A stretch of DNA of 64,000 nt from Phaffia rhodozyma (lineage: Eukaryota > Basidiomycota > Tremellomycetes > Cystofilobasidiales > Mrakiaceae). The position numbers were made by a program, and so were the translations under genes. Shown here in pieces: positions 31,485 through 44,407 of this stretch. Location of the stretch: positions 2,388,467 through 2,452,466 of the forward strand of contig JACGZH010000002.1 in assembly GCA_014706385.1 (NCBI GenBank), in the 5' to 3' direction. Positions within the stretch are counted from its first letter, which is position 1. Each line of letters starts with the position of its first letter. The notes under the pieces were generated by a model. The model had not been told where the DNA came from. It saw only the letters and a list, made by a program, of their open reading frames with translations, and made no database searches.

Positions 31485-34400
31485 ATGGCACCCATCACAG
31501 ACAACAGGCAGCTCGCTCCGAAGCAGGAAACCCTGTTCAGACAGATTCTCGTAAGCAATACCTTTGCTCCTTGTGGATATGCCCAACTTCAAATCATCCT
31601 AGAGACATCTTCTTCTTCTGGTTCAAACTTCCAAAAGAATTCAAAAGGAAAAGGGAAAAAAAGAAAGAAGAACGAAAGCTCATCATCTTCTCCTTCCTGT
31701 TCTCTTTGTTTGATCTCGTCCATTGTGTCTGTCATCTCATATCTCAGGCTCACTACGAGACCAAGAACTACAAAAAGGTAAGAACCCTCCAAGTCTTTGA
31801 TTGTTAACAGATACAAAGAGAACACCTTGATTGCTTACCAGTCTCAGACATTCCTCTCCTTCGACCTCGATCACATAGGCCATCAAAGCAGCCGACGAGA
31901 TTCTCAAAAAGTCTCCGAACCATGGCCGTACGCATTCATCCTTGATTTATCTCCACAGACTATACATCCCTCAATCATCTCATCACACCCGCACAGACTA
32001 ATACTCCGTTCTCTTATCTCGCCAGAAACTATCTCGATGAAGGCCCTCGTTGTGTTCCACCAACCGGCAAACCCGGAGGTGAACAAGACAGTCGCCGATT
32101 ACGAGGCCGAAGGAGTAGAGCTGGCCATGCTAGGTGTTCGAAAGGATCACGAAAGTCAGCTTTGCTGGCACGTGTTGGGAATGTACATGCTTTCGTCAAC
32201 TCCTGTCTTGTGTTTATTCAATCAAGATTCGCTGACTCGTCTTGTCCCATGCTGTCTGTGCAATCTTTTTTTTTTTTTTTAAATAAAAATTTATATACCA
32301 GGTTATCCCGTGCCCAGAAAGACTACACTAAAGCCTTCAAGTCCTTTATGCAGGGACTGAAATGTGATCCTGTTGGTTTCTTGTTCTTGATTTACCCGTG
32401 ATCTTGTGTCCTCGGACAAACGTTTCAGGAGGCTAACCAACACATACATACCAACCGACGATGTGTCCAACGTCATCTTAGAACTCGCAACAAATCCTCC
32501 GAGACAACGCACACATCGCCCTCCACCTCCGAAACTACCCTGTTCATCTTCAGAACCGAGTGACCCTTCTCCAGCTCCGACCCAACGAACGAAAGAGTTG
32601 GGCTGCGCTCGCCATGGCCTACATCCTTGACGGACAGAGGGACAAAGCCGAAGACACCCTGAAAAAGCTCGCCGAAATCTCAAAGGTCAGTCTGCTTGCG
32701 CTTTCCCCCTTCTTTTCCTCCATTGTACACACCATACTCAAGCTTGAAATCCAACAATCAAGGGCAACCCGCCGAGTCAAATCGAAGACTCCGAATTGGG
32801 TATGCTCCGGATCCAGAACTTGATAGTGTTGGAGAGATGGCCGGACGCGATCACCCTTCTCAATGACCTCGATCAGGATGGAAGAATCAACGACCAAGAA
32901 AAGGTCATCGGATACCGAGGTTCGTCTCCAACGAAACTTGACATCATCTAGCATCCTTTGGCCCTTGCTCGTGGGTCATGAGTCATTCGCTAACCTTTCC
33001 TTCTCTCGTCAGCGCGGATACTATACAAGCTTGGTAGAAAGGAAGAGGCCGAAGACGCCTTCCGAGCGCTCATCGACAGAAATCCTGATTGCATCGAGAA
33101 CTACAAGGGTTTCTTGCTCAACAAAGGGTTGGATGTCGGTAAGTTGAGCTTTCCGTCACTCGATCGTATCCACCACAGTCAAAGATCCCTCGAGCATGAC
33201 TGACCCGGTGGTCTTTACCTATACGCACATTCTTCTCTTAACTGTCTTCAAACAGATAACATCACCGATGAAACTCGACCCAAGATTTTGCGAGCTTTAG
33301 AGTTGATGGGCGAGCTGTACCCAAGAGCAACTGTCCCTAGAAGGATGTCGTTGAACTACGCGACCGGTAAGGACCATGGAGAGGTCTCGCAACAATCCCC
33401 GCTCATACACGTAGTCTTACCAACTTTCTTCATCTTTGTCTTCTTCGTCTTTTAGGTAACGAATTCAAGTCATTGATCTCTGCCTACCTAGCTGCCGGTT
33501 TGGAACGAGGCGTCCCGAGTCTCTTCTCCGACATCAAACCTCTCTACACTGTCTCGTCCCAGAACAGGGAGATCGTCCAGTCCATCGTCGAGTCCTACAT
33601 GCGCAATCTCGAATCGAGTTCCACCTTGACGTCATCGCCTTCAGAAGACGGAACTGATTCCATCCAACCCTCGACGACGCTACTATGGACTTACTACTTC
33701 CTCGCGCTTCACTACGCCCATCCGGCAGGCAACTCGAATCCCTCTCCGGAACGGTCTCTCGAGGTGCTCAACAAGGCGCTCGAGCACACTCCAACCCTCC
33801 CAGAGCTCTGGACAGCCAAAGCCCGGGTATTAAAATACGCTGGGGACGCATGGGGAGCTGCCATCGCCATGGAAGAGGCAAGAAGGATGGACGGACAGGA
33901 CAGATTCTTGAACACAAAGAGTGGAAAGTATTGGCTCAGAGCTGGCGAGGGAAAGAGGGCGGAAGAAATCCTAGGACTTTTCACCAAGGTATCTATTCCT
34001 TCTGTGTCATCTACTTTCTTTCACTTGGTCCAAGCAAAACTGGCGCTCGTCAGATAAAACAATCAATCTGAACGCCTTTTTTTGTTGTTCTCGTTTATCT
34101 TCTCTCCCTTTCGCGAAAATGCGTCTTCACCCACAAACAGAAGGATGCGCCGAGCCCTGCGGCAGATCTTGTCGAGATGCAGTGCCTTTGGTTCTTACAC
34201 GAAGATGCGCACTCGAACCTGAACAGTGGAAATCTCGGTATGGCCCTCAAGAGATACCATCAGATCGGAAAGGTTCGTTTACGCGTTCCAGTTTGTGAGA
34301 GAAGATACGTTCGAGACTAACAACCCTCATGCGATTGGTTTCCAACACCTATCAGGTCTACGATGACTTTGAAGATGATGAGTTTGACTTCCACGGATAC

Positions 34401-35905
34401 TGTATTAGAAAGTCTACTTTCCGGGCATATCTCAAGTAAGCTCCATCTATTTCAGCTCGAAACGGTGTCTGGTTGGCTGGCAGGCAAAGCTGATCAAGTG
34501 CTTATACCCATACTCGATTTAGCGCTATCGAGTACGGAAATGATCTACGATCGCAGCCCACATATGTCAAGGCCGCTATCTCGGCCTCCAAGGTTCGTCA
34601 CGTCTCGATCATTCCTCTATCCTGATAGCTTTGCTCATTTATTCTTGAGGGAAATGGTGGATCGGGTGTAGATTTACGTCAACCTTGCAGATGATCCCGA
34701 GTTGGCAAAGAAATCAGCTGCACCCGCCTTGGACAGTAGGTCTTTTGTCTTAACTTGCGATGTGACAGTATTGTCTCTCACAGACGTTAACTTTCGATTC
34801 TTCTTGACACCGAATGGAAAGATGGCATCTCTGCAGAGGAGGCAAAGAAGGCCGCGCAGAAAGCCAAGAAGGCTGCTGCCAAAGCTGGAGCTGCTGCTAA
34901 GAAGGGTACGCTTCTGTTCTAATCTGCTTCCTCGCATTGCTTTGAATTCTTTCTAGACATCTGACCCTTGCTGGTTTCTATTGATCAGCTACTGACAAGA
35001 AAGGAACGCCTCCTGCCCCCACGGAGCCTGCTACCCCTAAAGACAACGACCCCCAGGGTGCTCTGCTTCTCAATACATCTCAGCCCCTAGAGGCAGCCTA
35101 CAAGCTTCTCAAACCGCTGGAGACTGCTCGAGCGGCTAGCCAGTCTGTAGATGTCTGGCTGGCGATATATGCTGTCGCTATCCGACGAAGTAAGCCCAGG
35201 TGAACCTTCGTTTACTTTTTTCGAGCTCTTGTTCACATTCTCTTTTCTTCTTTGGTTGTACTAGATAAATACCTACAGGCCTCCAGGGCTTTGAACAAGG
35301 CTTTCGCTTTCGATCCTCAACACCCAGAGCTACTTGCTGAGATTGTCCATTTCCAACAAAAGAGTACGAAACTTCTCATGATATCCTGAATTCTATCCGC
35401 TTGTTTTGTCTGTGCACGCCAACCTGTATTGACGTTTAACCGAATTCGTTTGATAGCATCGTCATTGACTGATCTTCCGGCTGCCACTCAAGTCATTCTC
35501 CAGTCCACACTGTCTGCACTTGCTCCCTCTATCTCGGATGCCTCGTCTGTTCAGGCATTTGCCCAGTCCATCGGTACCAACCACGCCACCTCCGGACCGC
35601 ACGTCTTCGCGTCTGCAAAGGCACTGTACGTCGCATCCCCGTCTTTGCTGCAAAACGAAGTCGAGCCCGCTGTCTTCAAGCTGCTCGACACATCCGTCAC
35701 TGCGTCCCCATCGACTGTGTTGTCCGGCTGGGAGTTCCTTCGATCCATCCAGAGCAGTCGTGCCGAGGAGTTTAGAGTTCAAGCGAGCAAACAGTGGCCG
35801 TTGGCTAGAGGTCTGGATACCGAGCAGGAGCGACTGTCGATCCGAGCCCAGTGGGAGAAGGATGAAGAGAGAAGGGCAGAGGAGGAGAAGAACGGCGATC
35901 TCTGA
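31485..35905 (+). CDS. NAT1: NatA N-terminal acetyltransferase auxiliary subunit NAA15
   Basis: Large TPR scaffold of the NatA complex that anchors the catalytic subunit Naa10 to the ribosome for co-translational acetylation of Ala/Ser/Thr N-termini. The start is at 31485 (MAPITDNRQLAPKQETLFRQ). Short exons then give AHYETKNYKK, AIKAADEILKKSPNHG, GETISMKALVVF, LSRAQKDYTKAFKSFMQGLK and LLQLRPNERKSWAALAMAYI, all in the order of the human and yeast proteins. The later core includes ARILYKLGRKEEAEDAFRAL, NPDCIENYKGFLLNKGLDV, LWTYYFLALHYAHPAGNSNP, TPTLPELWTAKARVLKYAGD and YDDFEDDEFDFHGYCIRKST. A Lys/Ala-rich stretch (about 34830-35040) precedes the C-terminal helices, and the frame ends at 35905. 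More than twelve introns. No catalytic motif is expected in this subunit. Confidence 0.93.
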
Positions 35906-36591
35906 GAAGAACGATTTAGAGGCAATGGCCTTCCCAGGTCATTTCCAACACCATAATTGACAATTAAAAAATGAAAATGGGACGCGACGTTCTTCCTTCT
36001 TTTCTTCTTCCTTGGTCTTGTCAGTGTTGTCTACAATCAGGAAATCTCATGTAGTCTCTTGGGTCTCAGATAAGTTGTATAGAGGAGGAAAGAAAGAATG
36101 CGATATCAAGATTTTGAAGGAAATCGAAATTCACCAGCCAGATGAGCATCGAAGACGTTCTGCGTCAATCCGTTTCTGCGAATTTAATTTAATCTCGTTG
36201 GAATCAAACACAATGCCGCACATAAGGGCTACAAACAGTACACCTGAAACAAACAGTACACCTGAAACAAACAAACACACCCGCCCGATCCAATCTGTGA
36301 GGATTTCGGGAGGGAAAGGAACCCGAGGAAGAGAAACATCCGCTGGATGGACCGGCAGAGACAAGCACGATAGTCTACTGTTGAGTATAGAACGAAACCA
36401 GTAGAGGCAAACAAGAAGAGAGAGATAATTGAGATGCAGATTACAGTTGACGCCTTTCTTCATTTCCTTTTTCGTCCAGAGATATGAGGGGATTTATTTT
36501 TATTTAAGAAGAAATTCAACATACGTGAGAAGGATATTGAGAGAGAAAGAAAGAAAAAAAGAAAAGAAAAAAAAGCTTTGGCGAGATGCAT
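35906..36591. other. Convergent intergenic region
   Basis: About 690 bp between the 3' ends of NAA15 and the ubiquitin protease. Contains two direct copies of ACAGTACACCTGAAACAA (36235-36270). No gene seen. Confidence 0.5.
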
Positions 36592-39500
36592 CTAAGTCTT
36601 CTCGTAAAATATAAGGTAAGCTCCCGCTCGTAGAACCTCGTCAATCTCGACCTTCTTGACGACAGTGTCTGAGCAATAGTACCATACTCTAGGGTCCTTC
36701 TGATAAGTAGACGTCTCAGACCGTATGGAGGAAGCCGACGAACTCGATTGAGGTTTCAGAATAGCCGAGCTAGGAGAAAGGTAATCCTGTCCCGTCTTGG
36801 GGGGTTGAGGAGAGCTCGAGGGTGTGTGCAAAGGAGGTGGATCACTAGGGGAGCTCAGGACGTAGGATACTACGTGGAGGCAAAAGACCGAGCAAACAAG
36901 ACAACACAGGTATCAGACTTTGATCACACATGCTTTTTTGGATAATCAAGACATCCTAGACACGAACCGTAATGTCCGCCACCCATAGAACCGATATGAA
37001 CGACAACGGCACAGAGCTGATAGAGAACCGCATCGGACACCGCCTCTACACTCTTAATCTTTCTGGACGCATTGAGCTGGGTGACCGGTGCTCCGACCCT
37101 AGCAGGCGCAAGAAAGGGGGCAATATCCAAGACTTCGGGGAAGGAGACGTAGGAATCTAACTTTCTAAAGTCTAAGGGAAACAAGAAAGTCAATAACTTC
37201 AGTCTGACTTACCGTTTCTAGGTTAAGAAGAACAAAAAAAAAGTTGGAAACGAACTGGTTGCGAATCCTCCGAAAGGGTTGAATCCTTTGCCTCCAAATA
37301 TTTGTTCGAACCGCTTTAAATGGATAACCAGAATGGCCGGAGGATGGACAATCAAATACCTCTTGAACGCCCTTCTTAACACGTATTTCGGTCCACCTCC
37401 AACGGGACTGCCTCCATTGGAGGATGCGTCATCTTCCGAATCATCCGAGTCCGATACGTACATCGTCTCTAGCTCGGGGTTCTGATGCTGAGTGAAGGAT
37501 ATTCCTCGGGTGTTTGCCGGTCGGTGATTGATCTTCACGACAGGAGGCGCCAGAGAGGATTTTGAACGGTGCGGGGCTACGGAGGGAGCGATAGTAGATA
37601 ACTCGGTCTCAGGCGAGAGAGGGGTTTGTGAGATAGTAGGGATGGTTCCGTGGTAACCATTAGAAAGGCCTGTTGGCGGAAGGCCGGAGATAGCTTGGGC
37701 GGGTCCTTGTGAGGCGATTTCGGAGTAATAACCGGTCTCTTCTACAGGACCGTTCAGAGTCATCGCCTCTAGAGCGGCGAGGTCTGTTCCTTTGAGAGTG
37801 GCCACGTGCTCCGTTGCCTCATCCACGTCCGTGATAGATCCTAGGCCACCGCCACTACCGGCGTTCTCACCGGAAAGCCCGTCCGTTACGCTCACATCGT
37901 CTTCTTCATCATCATCCCCTGGATGTTCCCCACCCCGACGCCATGGCTTTCCGTCTGCCCTTGGGTTATCCCACCGCCAGCACTTCTTGCAGGCGAATGC
38001 GTTATCACCCTCAAGGACTTCAACCGCTGTGAACTGCTTGAGACAGTCGGTCAGACCGGTGATAAGGTTGGGAGAAGAGTGAGCTTGCTCCGAGAAGGAG
38101 GACGAGCCCACTCGTTTGGAGAGTGAGGTCTGAGTGGGTGTGTAAGGGCCTAGGATCCGAAGGATGTATGCCGCTTGAGAAGGTCTGACCTTGGGGAACT
38201 TTGAGTCTTGAGACTGTAGAACCGCATTGGCATAGTTTATGGAAGATCCTGTAGTAGTGGAGAGAGCAGATCCGTTACCGGCAACTTCGTCACCTGGGCC
38301 GGGGCTGGAAGCTCTGCTGCCGGTGCTTTCCGCCTTTGCACTCTCTGCTTCAGATTGAGCGATAGAGGCTCGCCGGTTGGATCCACCAAGAGAGGAGATA
38401 CTCTTCTTTCTTCCTATACCGCCAAAAATTGATCCTCGCCGACCGAGGTTAGTCGAGGGTGGGCCGAGATTATCTGGCTGGTTGCCAGCGTCGACTGTCA
38501 TACGTCTCCCACCCGGTACTCGTTTCGGGCCTTCCTCTACGTTTGTCATCCGTCTGGAGGCGAAAGACTGATAGGCGGCCGGTGGAGGCCCATCATCATC
38601 TTCATCGTCAGACGCGACGGCAGAGGAATCGTTTGTCTCATAATTGTCCGGTTTTGTCAGCTTTGCCTTCCATTTGGACGCAATGGACTTGAGACGGTCT
38701 CTCTATTTGACGGAGAATCAAGCTTCGCTATCAGGACAGACAACAGAAAGAAGAAAGCTCTTGAACACGAGGAGTCACGTACCTTGCGCTCTCTGGGTTC
38801 CTCCTCGGGTAGACTCATGCTGAGATCCATAAAGTCCTCATATGTGTGCGAGACCTGATTCAGAACCAGATAAGACACCAACAGAAGAGGTTAGGATTGA
38901 GAACATATAAAGAATCATTCGCGCGCACACACTCAACGGGGACGTCGTATACAGATGGAGGGAGACGCACCGATTTGCAGCTTTCGCAAACGACCATGCT
39001 AGCCAAACGACCGCCAAACAACAAATCCACAAAGGACACCATGTCCGCTTTGTGCTCTTGTTGATTACGTTGCTCATTAGATATACTCTCCAGATCTTTC
39101 ATCGTTGGGCGGCTCTCGTCATCAAAACTGGCGCTTCGTTGATAGTCTGGGCGGTGGGCCGCTGGAGAGGTATTTGTCTGGTGAGGTTCTTGTTCCGGGT
39201 GAACAGGATCCGATCTGATCACAATATTGGGGAACAAGTCGGCGGAAGGGGGGGATTCTATTGTGTCGACTGGGCTGTTGGTCGCATCAGAGGGGTTTGA
39301 TAGTTGTTCGGATGAAGGTGGAGCGGGCGAAATAGAGGAAGGAGTAGAGATGGTGGATATGTGACGAGGATCAGCATTGGATATGGTTGGGTTGCCGGAT
39401 GCTCCTTTGAGTCGCTTGATCACCTGGTTTCAGAGAAAGGGAGTCCTAGTTAGCAATGGGCATCATCAAGGATGAGTATGAGTACATATCACGGCGAGCG

Positions 39501-40434
39501 CAGACTAAGAAGCGCCAGCTGAGGTTAGTCCAAAATCAGCAAGGCACGCACATCGCATTCCTCCATGCGGATGCTGTCCAACAGATGCCGTAGGAATTCG
39601 TGAGCGTCTTGTTGTTCATACTGAGGAGCGAGACCAAGAGGAAAAGACAAGAAAAAGGAGAGAAAAGAAGAGAATGATTAAACGAGATCGTTGTAGTCAA
39701 TTGAGCCTCCGATAATATTGTAAGAAGGTTGACTTACATCACCATATTGGTCATATTTTCTGGACACACTGTACAGAAGGGTTTTAAGTCCCTGGCCCTT
39801 TCGATCACCGGCTCCTGGCTGAAGACCTTTGAGTTCTGTTCGCCAACTTCTTCCGGCGTTTTCGATAAAGGCCGCGGCGAGCGGCATGAGGTCGATGTGT
39901 TCATTTCGGTCGGCCATGAATGCCGGGCATCTGGCCCGGTCGATGGTAATTGTTGAGGGAGGGGAGTACGGATGATTTTTGACATCGACTGGGACGAGAA
40001 GTGTTGAGAAGGGAGGTGTATGGATGAGCTGTAGAATAGGCAGGAGGCACAGAGCGTCCGAGAAGTGTTAGTCTTAGGAAGAGAGGCATGTCACGAGAGT
40101 CGGAAGGACGTACACTTTGAAAGACGCTATTGAGATAACACGTGTTGCCTAAAAATGACGGTCCAAGCGGATTCATGCGACCGGTCAAAGGAAGCAATTG
40201 GGCGAGGATTCCCAAAAACGAGCGAGTAGATATCAAGTCAGTTGAACAAGAAGACCCTCTGAGCAAAGTAGCATAAGAGAAATTAAGAGCAAGGCGGGGC
40301 TCACCGTCATTGATGAGTCCGGTAGGCTGATGGATGAGAACGTCTTGTTCATCCGTCCGGTCCACTACGGACGAAGAAGCATCTTCGGCCGAGAGGGAAG
40401 AAGTTTTTCTGATTGACCTTGACCGACCGAGCAT
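36592..40434 (-). CDS. Ubiquitin-specific protease (USP16/USP45-like)
   Basis: Cysteine protease that removes ubiquitin from substrates. The start is at 40434 (MLGRSRSIRKTSSLSAEDAS). The Cys box is assembled across an intron as GLINDGNTCYLNSVFQS (40300-40120), with the catalytic Cys in NTCYLN. Later exons give NEHIDLMPLAAAFIENAGRS, QQDAHEFLRHLLDSI (about 39560-39620), FGGRLASMVVCESCKSV joined to SHTYEDFMDLSMSLPEEEP, HPPAILVIHLKRFEQIFGGK and the His box VVVHIGSMGGGHY joined to VSYVLSSP (about 36990-36860). The C-terminal ICFK-like block is VWYYCSDTVVKKVEID...AYLIFYEKT. The FGGxLxSxxxCxxCxxVS block points to the USP16/USP45 group. No zf-UBP domain is seen before the Cys box, so the substrate cannot be inferred from the human proteins. 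A long Ser/Gly-rich insert lies at 37500-38500. Confidence 0.9.
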
Positions 40435-41247
40435 TGCGTTTGCTTATGTCCTAGGAAATCTAGGAGAGAGGGAACGGGGAGGAATGGGAGAGAAGGACAG
40501 TCAGAATAGATAGTGATGGAGAGGAAAAGAATGATAAACTAGAATAAAGATGATGAAAAATGAACAAAAAAAAGAAAGAAAGGAAATGACAAGACCGGTT
40601 GGGGTTGAATGAGGGCCCGGGCGAACACAAGAATGCTGGCAGGTTACGGAGGCGTAACCAAGTACACGTCATACATTTCAAATCACGTGATCGATTCGAT
40701 ATGTACTTCTACACACCATTATGTCAGCGGCGTCCGGATCACTGGGAACTCGATACATCGTTGAAATATGGATCCTCTCGGTTCCTGACTATACGGCTGC
40801 GGACGACGGACCACTCGCCCTCTCATGTACGACCGGGGCGGGCCGGAAGTCAGAGTAGAGGAGGGCGCTGGCCGACAAGAGCTATGAGCGATCGAGCGGA
40901 CTTGCAGGTGACTAACCACGTTGTCCTGTGCTTGCCCGTCTCGGTATGATCGACTTGCCCGTCCAAACTTCGATGGTTCTGCATATGTATGTCGTTTCGC
41001 TTTTGCTCTCACCTTCTGTTTCGGAGTGTGCGTGCACATATGTATGTGTTTGTATATATATATATACTTGCAGTGTGGTCTGCTCGGGACATTGTTTGAG
41101 GATATTATTCGTTCTACCTCTCCATCTTATCTGTTTCTTTTCTTGTACACCTCCTCACCCATTCGTTGATACCTCAACTGATTTATACAGATATTCAGTC
41201 ATTCACTTACGATCATTCTATACGGGTTTAACCTCACTTCCACCGTC
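40435..41247. promoter_or_regulatory. Divergent region USP / GT18-like
   Basis: About 810 bp. It has a TATATATATA stretch at 41055-41066 upstream of the plus-strand gene. No additional gene recognised. Confidence 0.4.
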
Positions 41248-43730
41248 ATGACTAGGCCTGTATCCCCCCGAGTGCTTGTACTGCTCGGCATAGTTGTTCT
41301 GTTCTCATTCTCCCAACTGGTCGATATCGAAACGTTCACTGGGAAACATGTTTCCGTTGTAGATCAGCTTCAGTCCGCCCAGATCTTCTCCCTATCCGAC
41401 CAGTATAACAGCTCTCAGTGAGCACACGATCTTCTATCTCGCTATTCTTTCAAGATTCCTGAACTGATCCTTTTTTATGCTCTCTGTTATAATTTCTGCT
41501 CTCATTGATTTATACCCTTAGAGATCGAGAGGATAACATCTGGAAACATCACAACCGGCACACGCTGTCTGCCCTACTAACCTGCCTACTTCTCGAAAAT
41601 TGCCGGTTCGTCCTAGCAGTCTATCTTAACGCTCTGATGCTATTCTATCTGAGCGCCTCTCAAATATATCTTCTAGACCAAACCAAGACAAACTTGTCAT
41701 ATTAGAAGACTGGGACTATATGCAAGCATACTCCGGAACTCCCGGAGGCGAAAGAATATGGTGTTTGTCTCTTTTTCGCCCTCTGCGCATCTTCTACCTC
41801 CATCCGGTCTTAACCGCTACTTGCTCGTCCGCTCTCTTTCCTCTTCTCCCCTGTTTATACCCCCTCTAAGCCCGATCTGTGTGAGTGGTCTCGACCATCC
41901 TTCTCCATAGTTTATGTTTGCACTCCACTGTATCATAATTCATCAATGCACTCTATCTCTTCCGGACATGCTATCTGTAGATTAAGGACTTTTGATCTGC
42001 TGGGCATATCTTATGCATATGCTAGGGACCTATCATTCGTCCGTACGTTCTAGGTCCTCTCTCTATTGGAACGTCTGATCAATTTTACTTCTCTCTTGCG
42101 GGCTGATCAAGCTGTAAATTTCTTCACGATCATAGAGTCGATTTACTCGATGTTTCCAAACCAAACCAAAGCAATTCTTCTCTCGCAGCAAGATCTCGAG
42201 GCATGCTGGAACGACTGGGGATGTGTTATGGACGGAAAGAACACTCTCGGTCTACCGATCGAACGTCAGTCACTCGCCTCATTCTCTCTGCGCTTGCCAA
42301 TATGAATTCTCCTGACGTCCTTCCGGCCTTCACAGTCCTATACTCTGCTCAGTTCTTTGGTCACAAGGGAGGAAATCCGTTCGGAGCAAAGTGTTGGTAT
42401 TATCTTGTCGATCTTCACAGACTCTTAATTCAACGCATTTATTTCGTGTCTCAACAGGAACTCTTCTTTGTCTCTGCCCTCTTCTGCTCGCCTGAACAGG
42501 GACTATTACACCGGAAAAATATGATTATACCGATCCAGAGACTTATATTGGTTACTCTATCGAAGGTTTGTCTGTAGAGTTCATAAACTTCGCGTCTTGC
42601 CGTTCATCCTCTGAGATGATGCATAGCTCAAGATATTTGCTCAATCCACGAATCTATAGAAGAATGTGCGGTTGCACCCGTGAGTAGAGAGATAGTTCTG
42701 AATAGAGGTGATCCTATATAATCCAACAATCACTTAAATTCACCTTCATTGTATCCAGATCATCCCTCATCATGAACGTCCCAAACAGGTCTGGGTCCTC
42801 GGAAAACACACGACTTATCTGTCCTCGTCTCACTTTCCGTACTCCCGGGATATTTTTCAGAAAGCCTCTGCCAAGCTTGGAGTTGAATTCGTCGGCGCGT
42901 TTGATTCTTGGAACGGCGAGGAAGCCAGTACTATGCCAGGGTTGAGAAATCTGTTACTCGCCCCCGGGTCTCATCATCTGAACAAGGAAGAGTTTGAACA
43001 GCAGCTCAAAAATAGTCTGGCCATCGTCGGTCTTCAGTTTGTCCTTCCCCTCTTGTCTTCCTAAAATCATGTTCGAGGAATCAATCCTATAGTTGCGGGT
43101 CATTTAACCGTTCGTCTCTCCGATCATTCTAGTGATCCCCTCGTGAGCCCCACACCCTGGTATGGTCTGTGCTTCGGAACTCCGTTCATAAACCCGGCCG
43201 AGATCTCGGTAGACGGACAAGGACACTCTCATGTTCGGGACTCCCAGCATTTCACCGCCGGTGCTTTGGGTGAACCCCATGTGCGTTAACCAGGTTTACC
43301 TCTGGGTTCCATTATCTGACTGAATATGTATCAGTTGGTGACTGTCTCTACTCTGCGCTTGTTGATCTGTAACTCAGGTGTACAATGTTGAAAGATACAA
43401 CGACGAAGCGTTCATCAGTAATCTACGAAGGGCCATTCAACCTCACGACAGGTTTATTCCTCCGTTTATGAGACAATCTGTGCTCTCTCGAAGAGTGCTT
43501 GATTGGATCGACTCCGACAAAAAGTCGCTCCTGCAAAAACGAATAGCGAGTGACGAAAAGTGGCTCAAGGTTCTCACAGATAAATGGGTCAGTCAGACGC
43601 TTTCATCAGCCCTCTTTCGTGTCTGGTTCGAGTCCGGTTTGGTTTGTTCTGTCCGAGAGAAGATCGTCGCTTTATTGATACGTTCTCTTTTGGGTTTTTC
43701 CTATAGTTCTTGAAGGAGATGTACATATGA
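41248..43730 (+). CDS. Glycosyltransferase family 18-like (MGAT5-type) protein
   Basis: Predicted type II Golgi membrane glycosyltransferase. The start is at 41248: MTRPVSPR, then a hydrophobic anchor VLVLLGIVVLFSFSQL, then a lumenal stem. Short exons give LVILEDWDYMQAYSGTPGGE, LEACWNDWGCVMDGKNTLG, FFGHKGGNPFG and DYTDPETYIGYSIE. The C-terminal part has HERPKQVWVLGKHTTYLSS, GLRNLLLAPGSHHLNKEEFE, NSLAIVGL joined to GDPLVSPTPWYGLCFGTPFI, GALGEPHVYNVERYN and FIPPFMRQSVLSRRVLDWI. This order parallels the animal MGAT5 catalytic domain (VFVGLGFPYEGPAPLEAIANG, GxPxVWTVD). The last exon encodes FLKEMYI. The family call rests on these motifs, not on a search. Donor and acceptor are unknown; fungi generally lack MGAT5-type complex N-glycans, so the substrate is open. 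Confidence 0.6.
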
Positions 43731-44407
43731 GCGGTGGCCGAGCTTTGCCAAACAACCCAAGTTAGCCGTACAATAATTCTCGCCAACTCTTGAGAGGGCC
43801 GGCTGGAAAGTCGGAAATCTCTTTCTCTCTTTCTCTCAATGTTCTTATCTGTTCTAGCGTTCGACGGAGCGCCTTCAAATTGCCCATTCATCCCCTTGCT
43901 ATCTTGCGAATCCACATATTCCGGGACTCTGTTCTTGTAAGCGTCTAGACTGGATACTACGACTGTAATCTTTTCCACATCAAACGTCATGATTTTTCCT
44001 AAATCCTGGCCTATCCGGTCCCTCCATCTAAAACCGACAGCTGCTAACCGAACAGAGTCGAGATTGAGCGAAAAGCGAAACACGAAGAGAAAAGATGTTG
44101 AAAAAGCAGACATGTAGAAAGGCAGGTGAGACAAAGATGAAGAAGATAAAGAAGATTCGAGAGCATGAGGAAGACGAGAGAATTACCTATAACACAACCC
44201 GGACACCGGAGGAGAGAAACACGTCTTGGCTCGAGTGGTACAAGAGAAATAAGTCAGGTAAGAAGGATAGATATAAATTTGCGGAAGGGAGAGAGGAATA
44301 TTATAAAATTAATTCCAACTACACATTCAGAATCATAGGCGCGATAAAAATCGAAAAAGAATAAACAGTATCCAACATCCAAAGAATGCAATTCTATCTC
44401 AGCAACC
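43731..44407. other. Convergent intergenic region
   Basis: About 680 bp between the GT18-like gene and the Par32-like gene. A minus frame of about 180 codons covers 43589-44134 but overlaps the GT18 exon and has no recognisable domain. A short basic plus frame at 44095-44364 is also unconvincing. No gene is called. Confidence 0.45.

Noticed and set aside
31797..32282. Plus frame of 161 codons in NAA15
   Set aside because: Reads through introns. Only the part with GETISMKALVVF and neighbouring exon pieces is real NAA15 coding sequence.
43589..44134. 181-codon minus frame between the GT18-like and Par32-like genes
   Set aside because: Overlaps the GT18 3' exons antisense and shows no domain or family resemblance.
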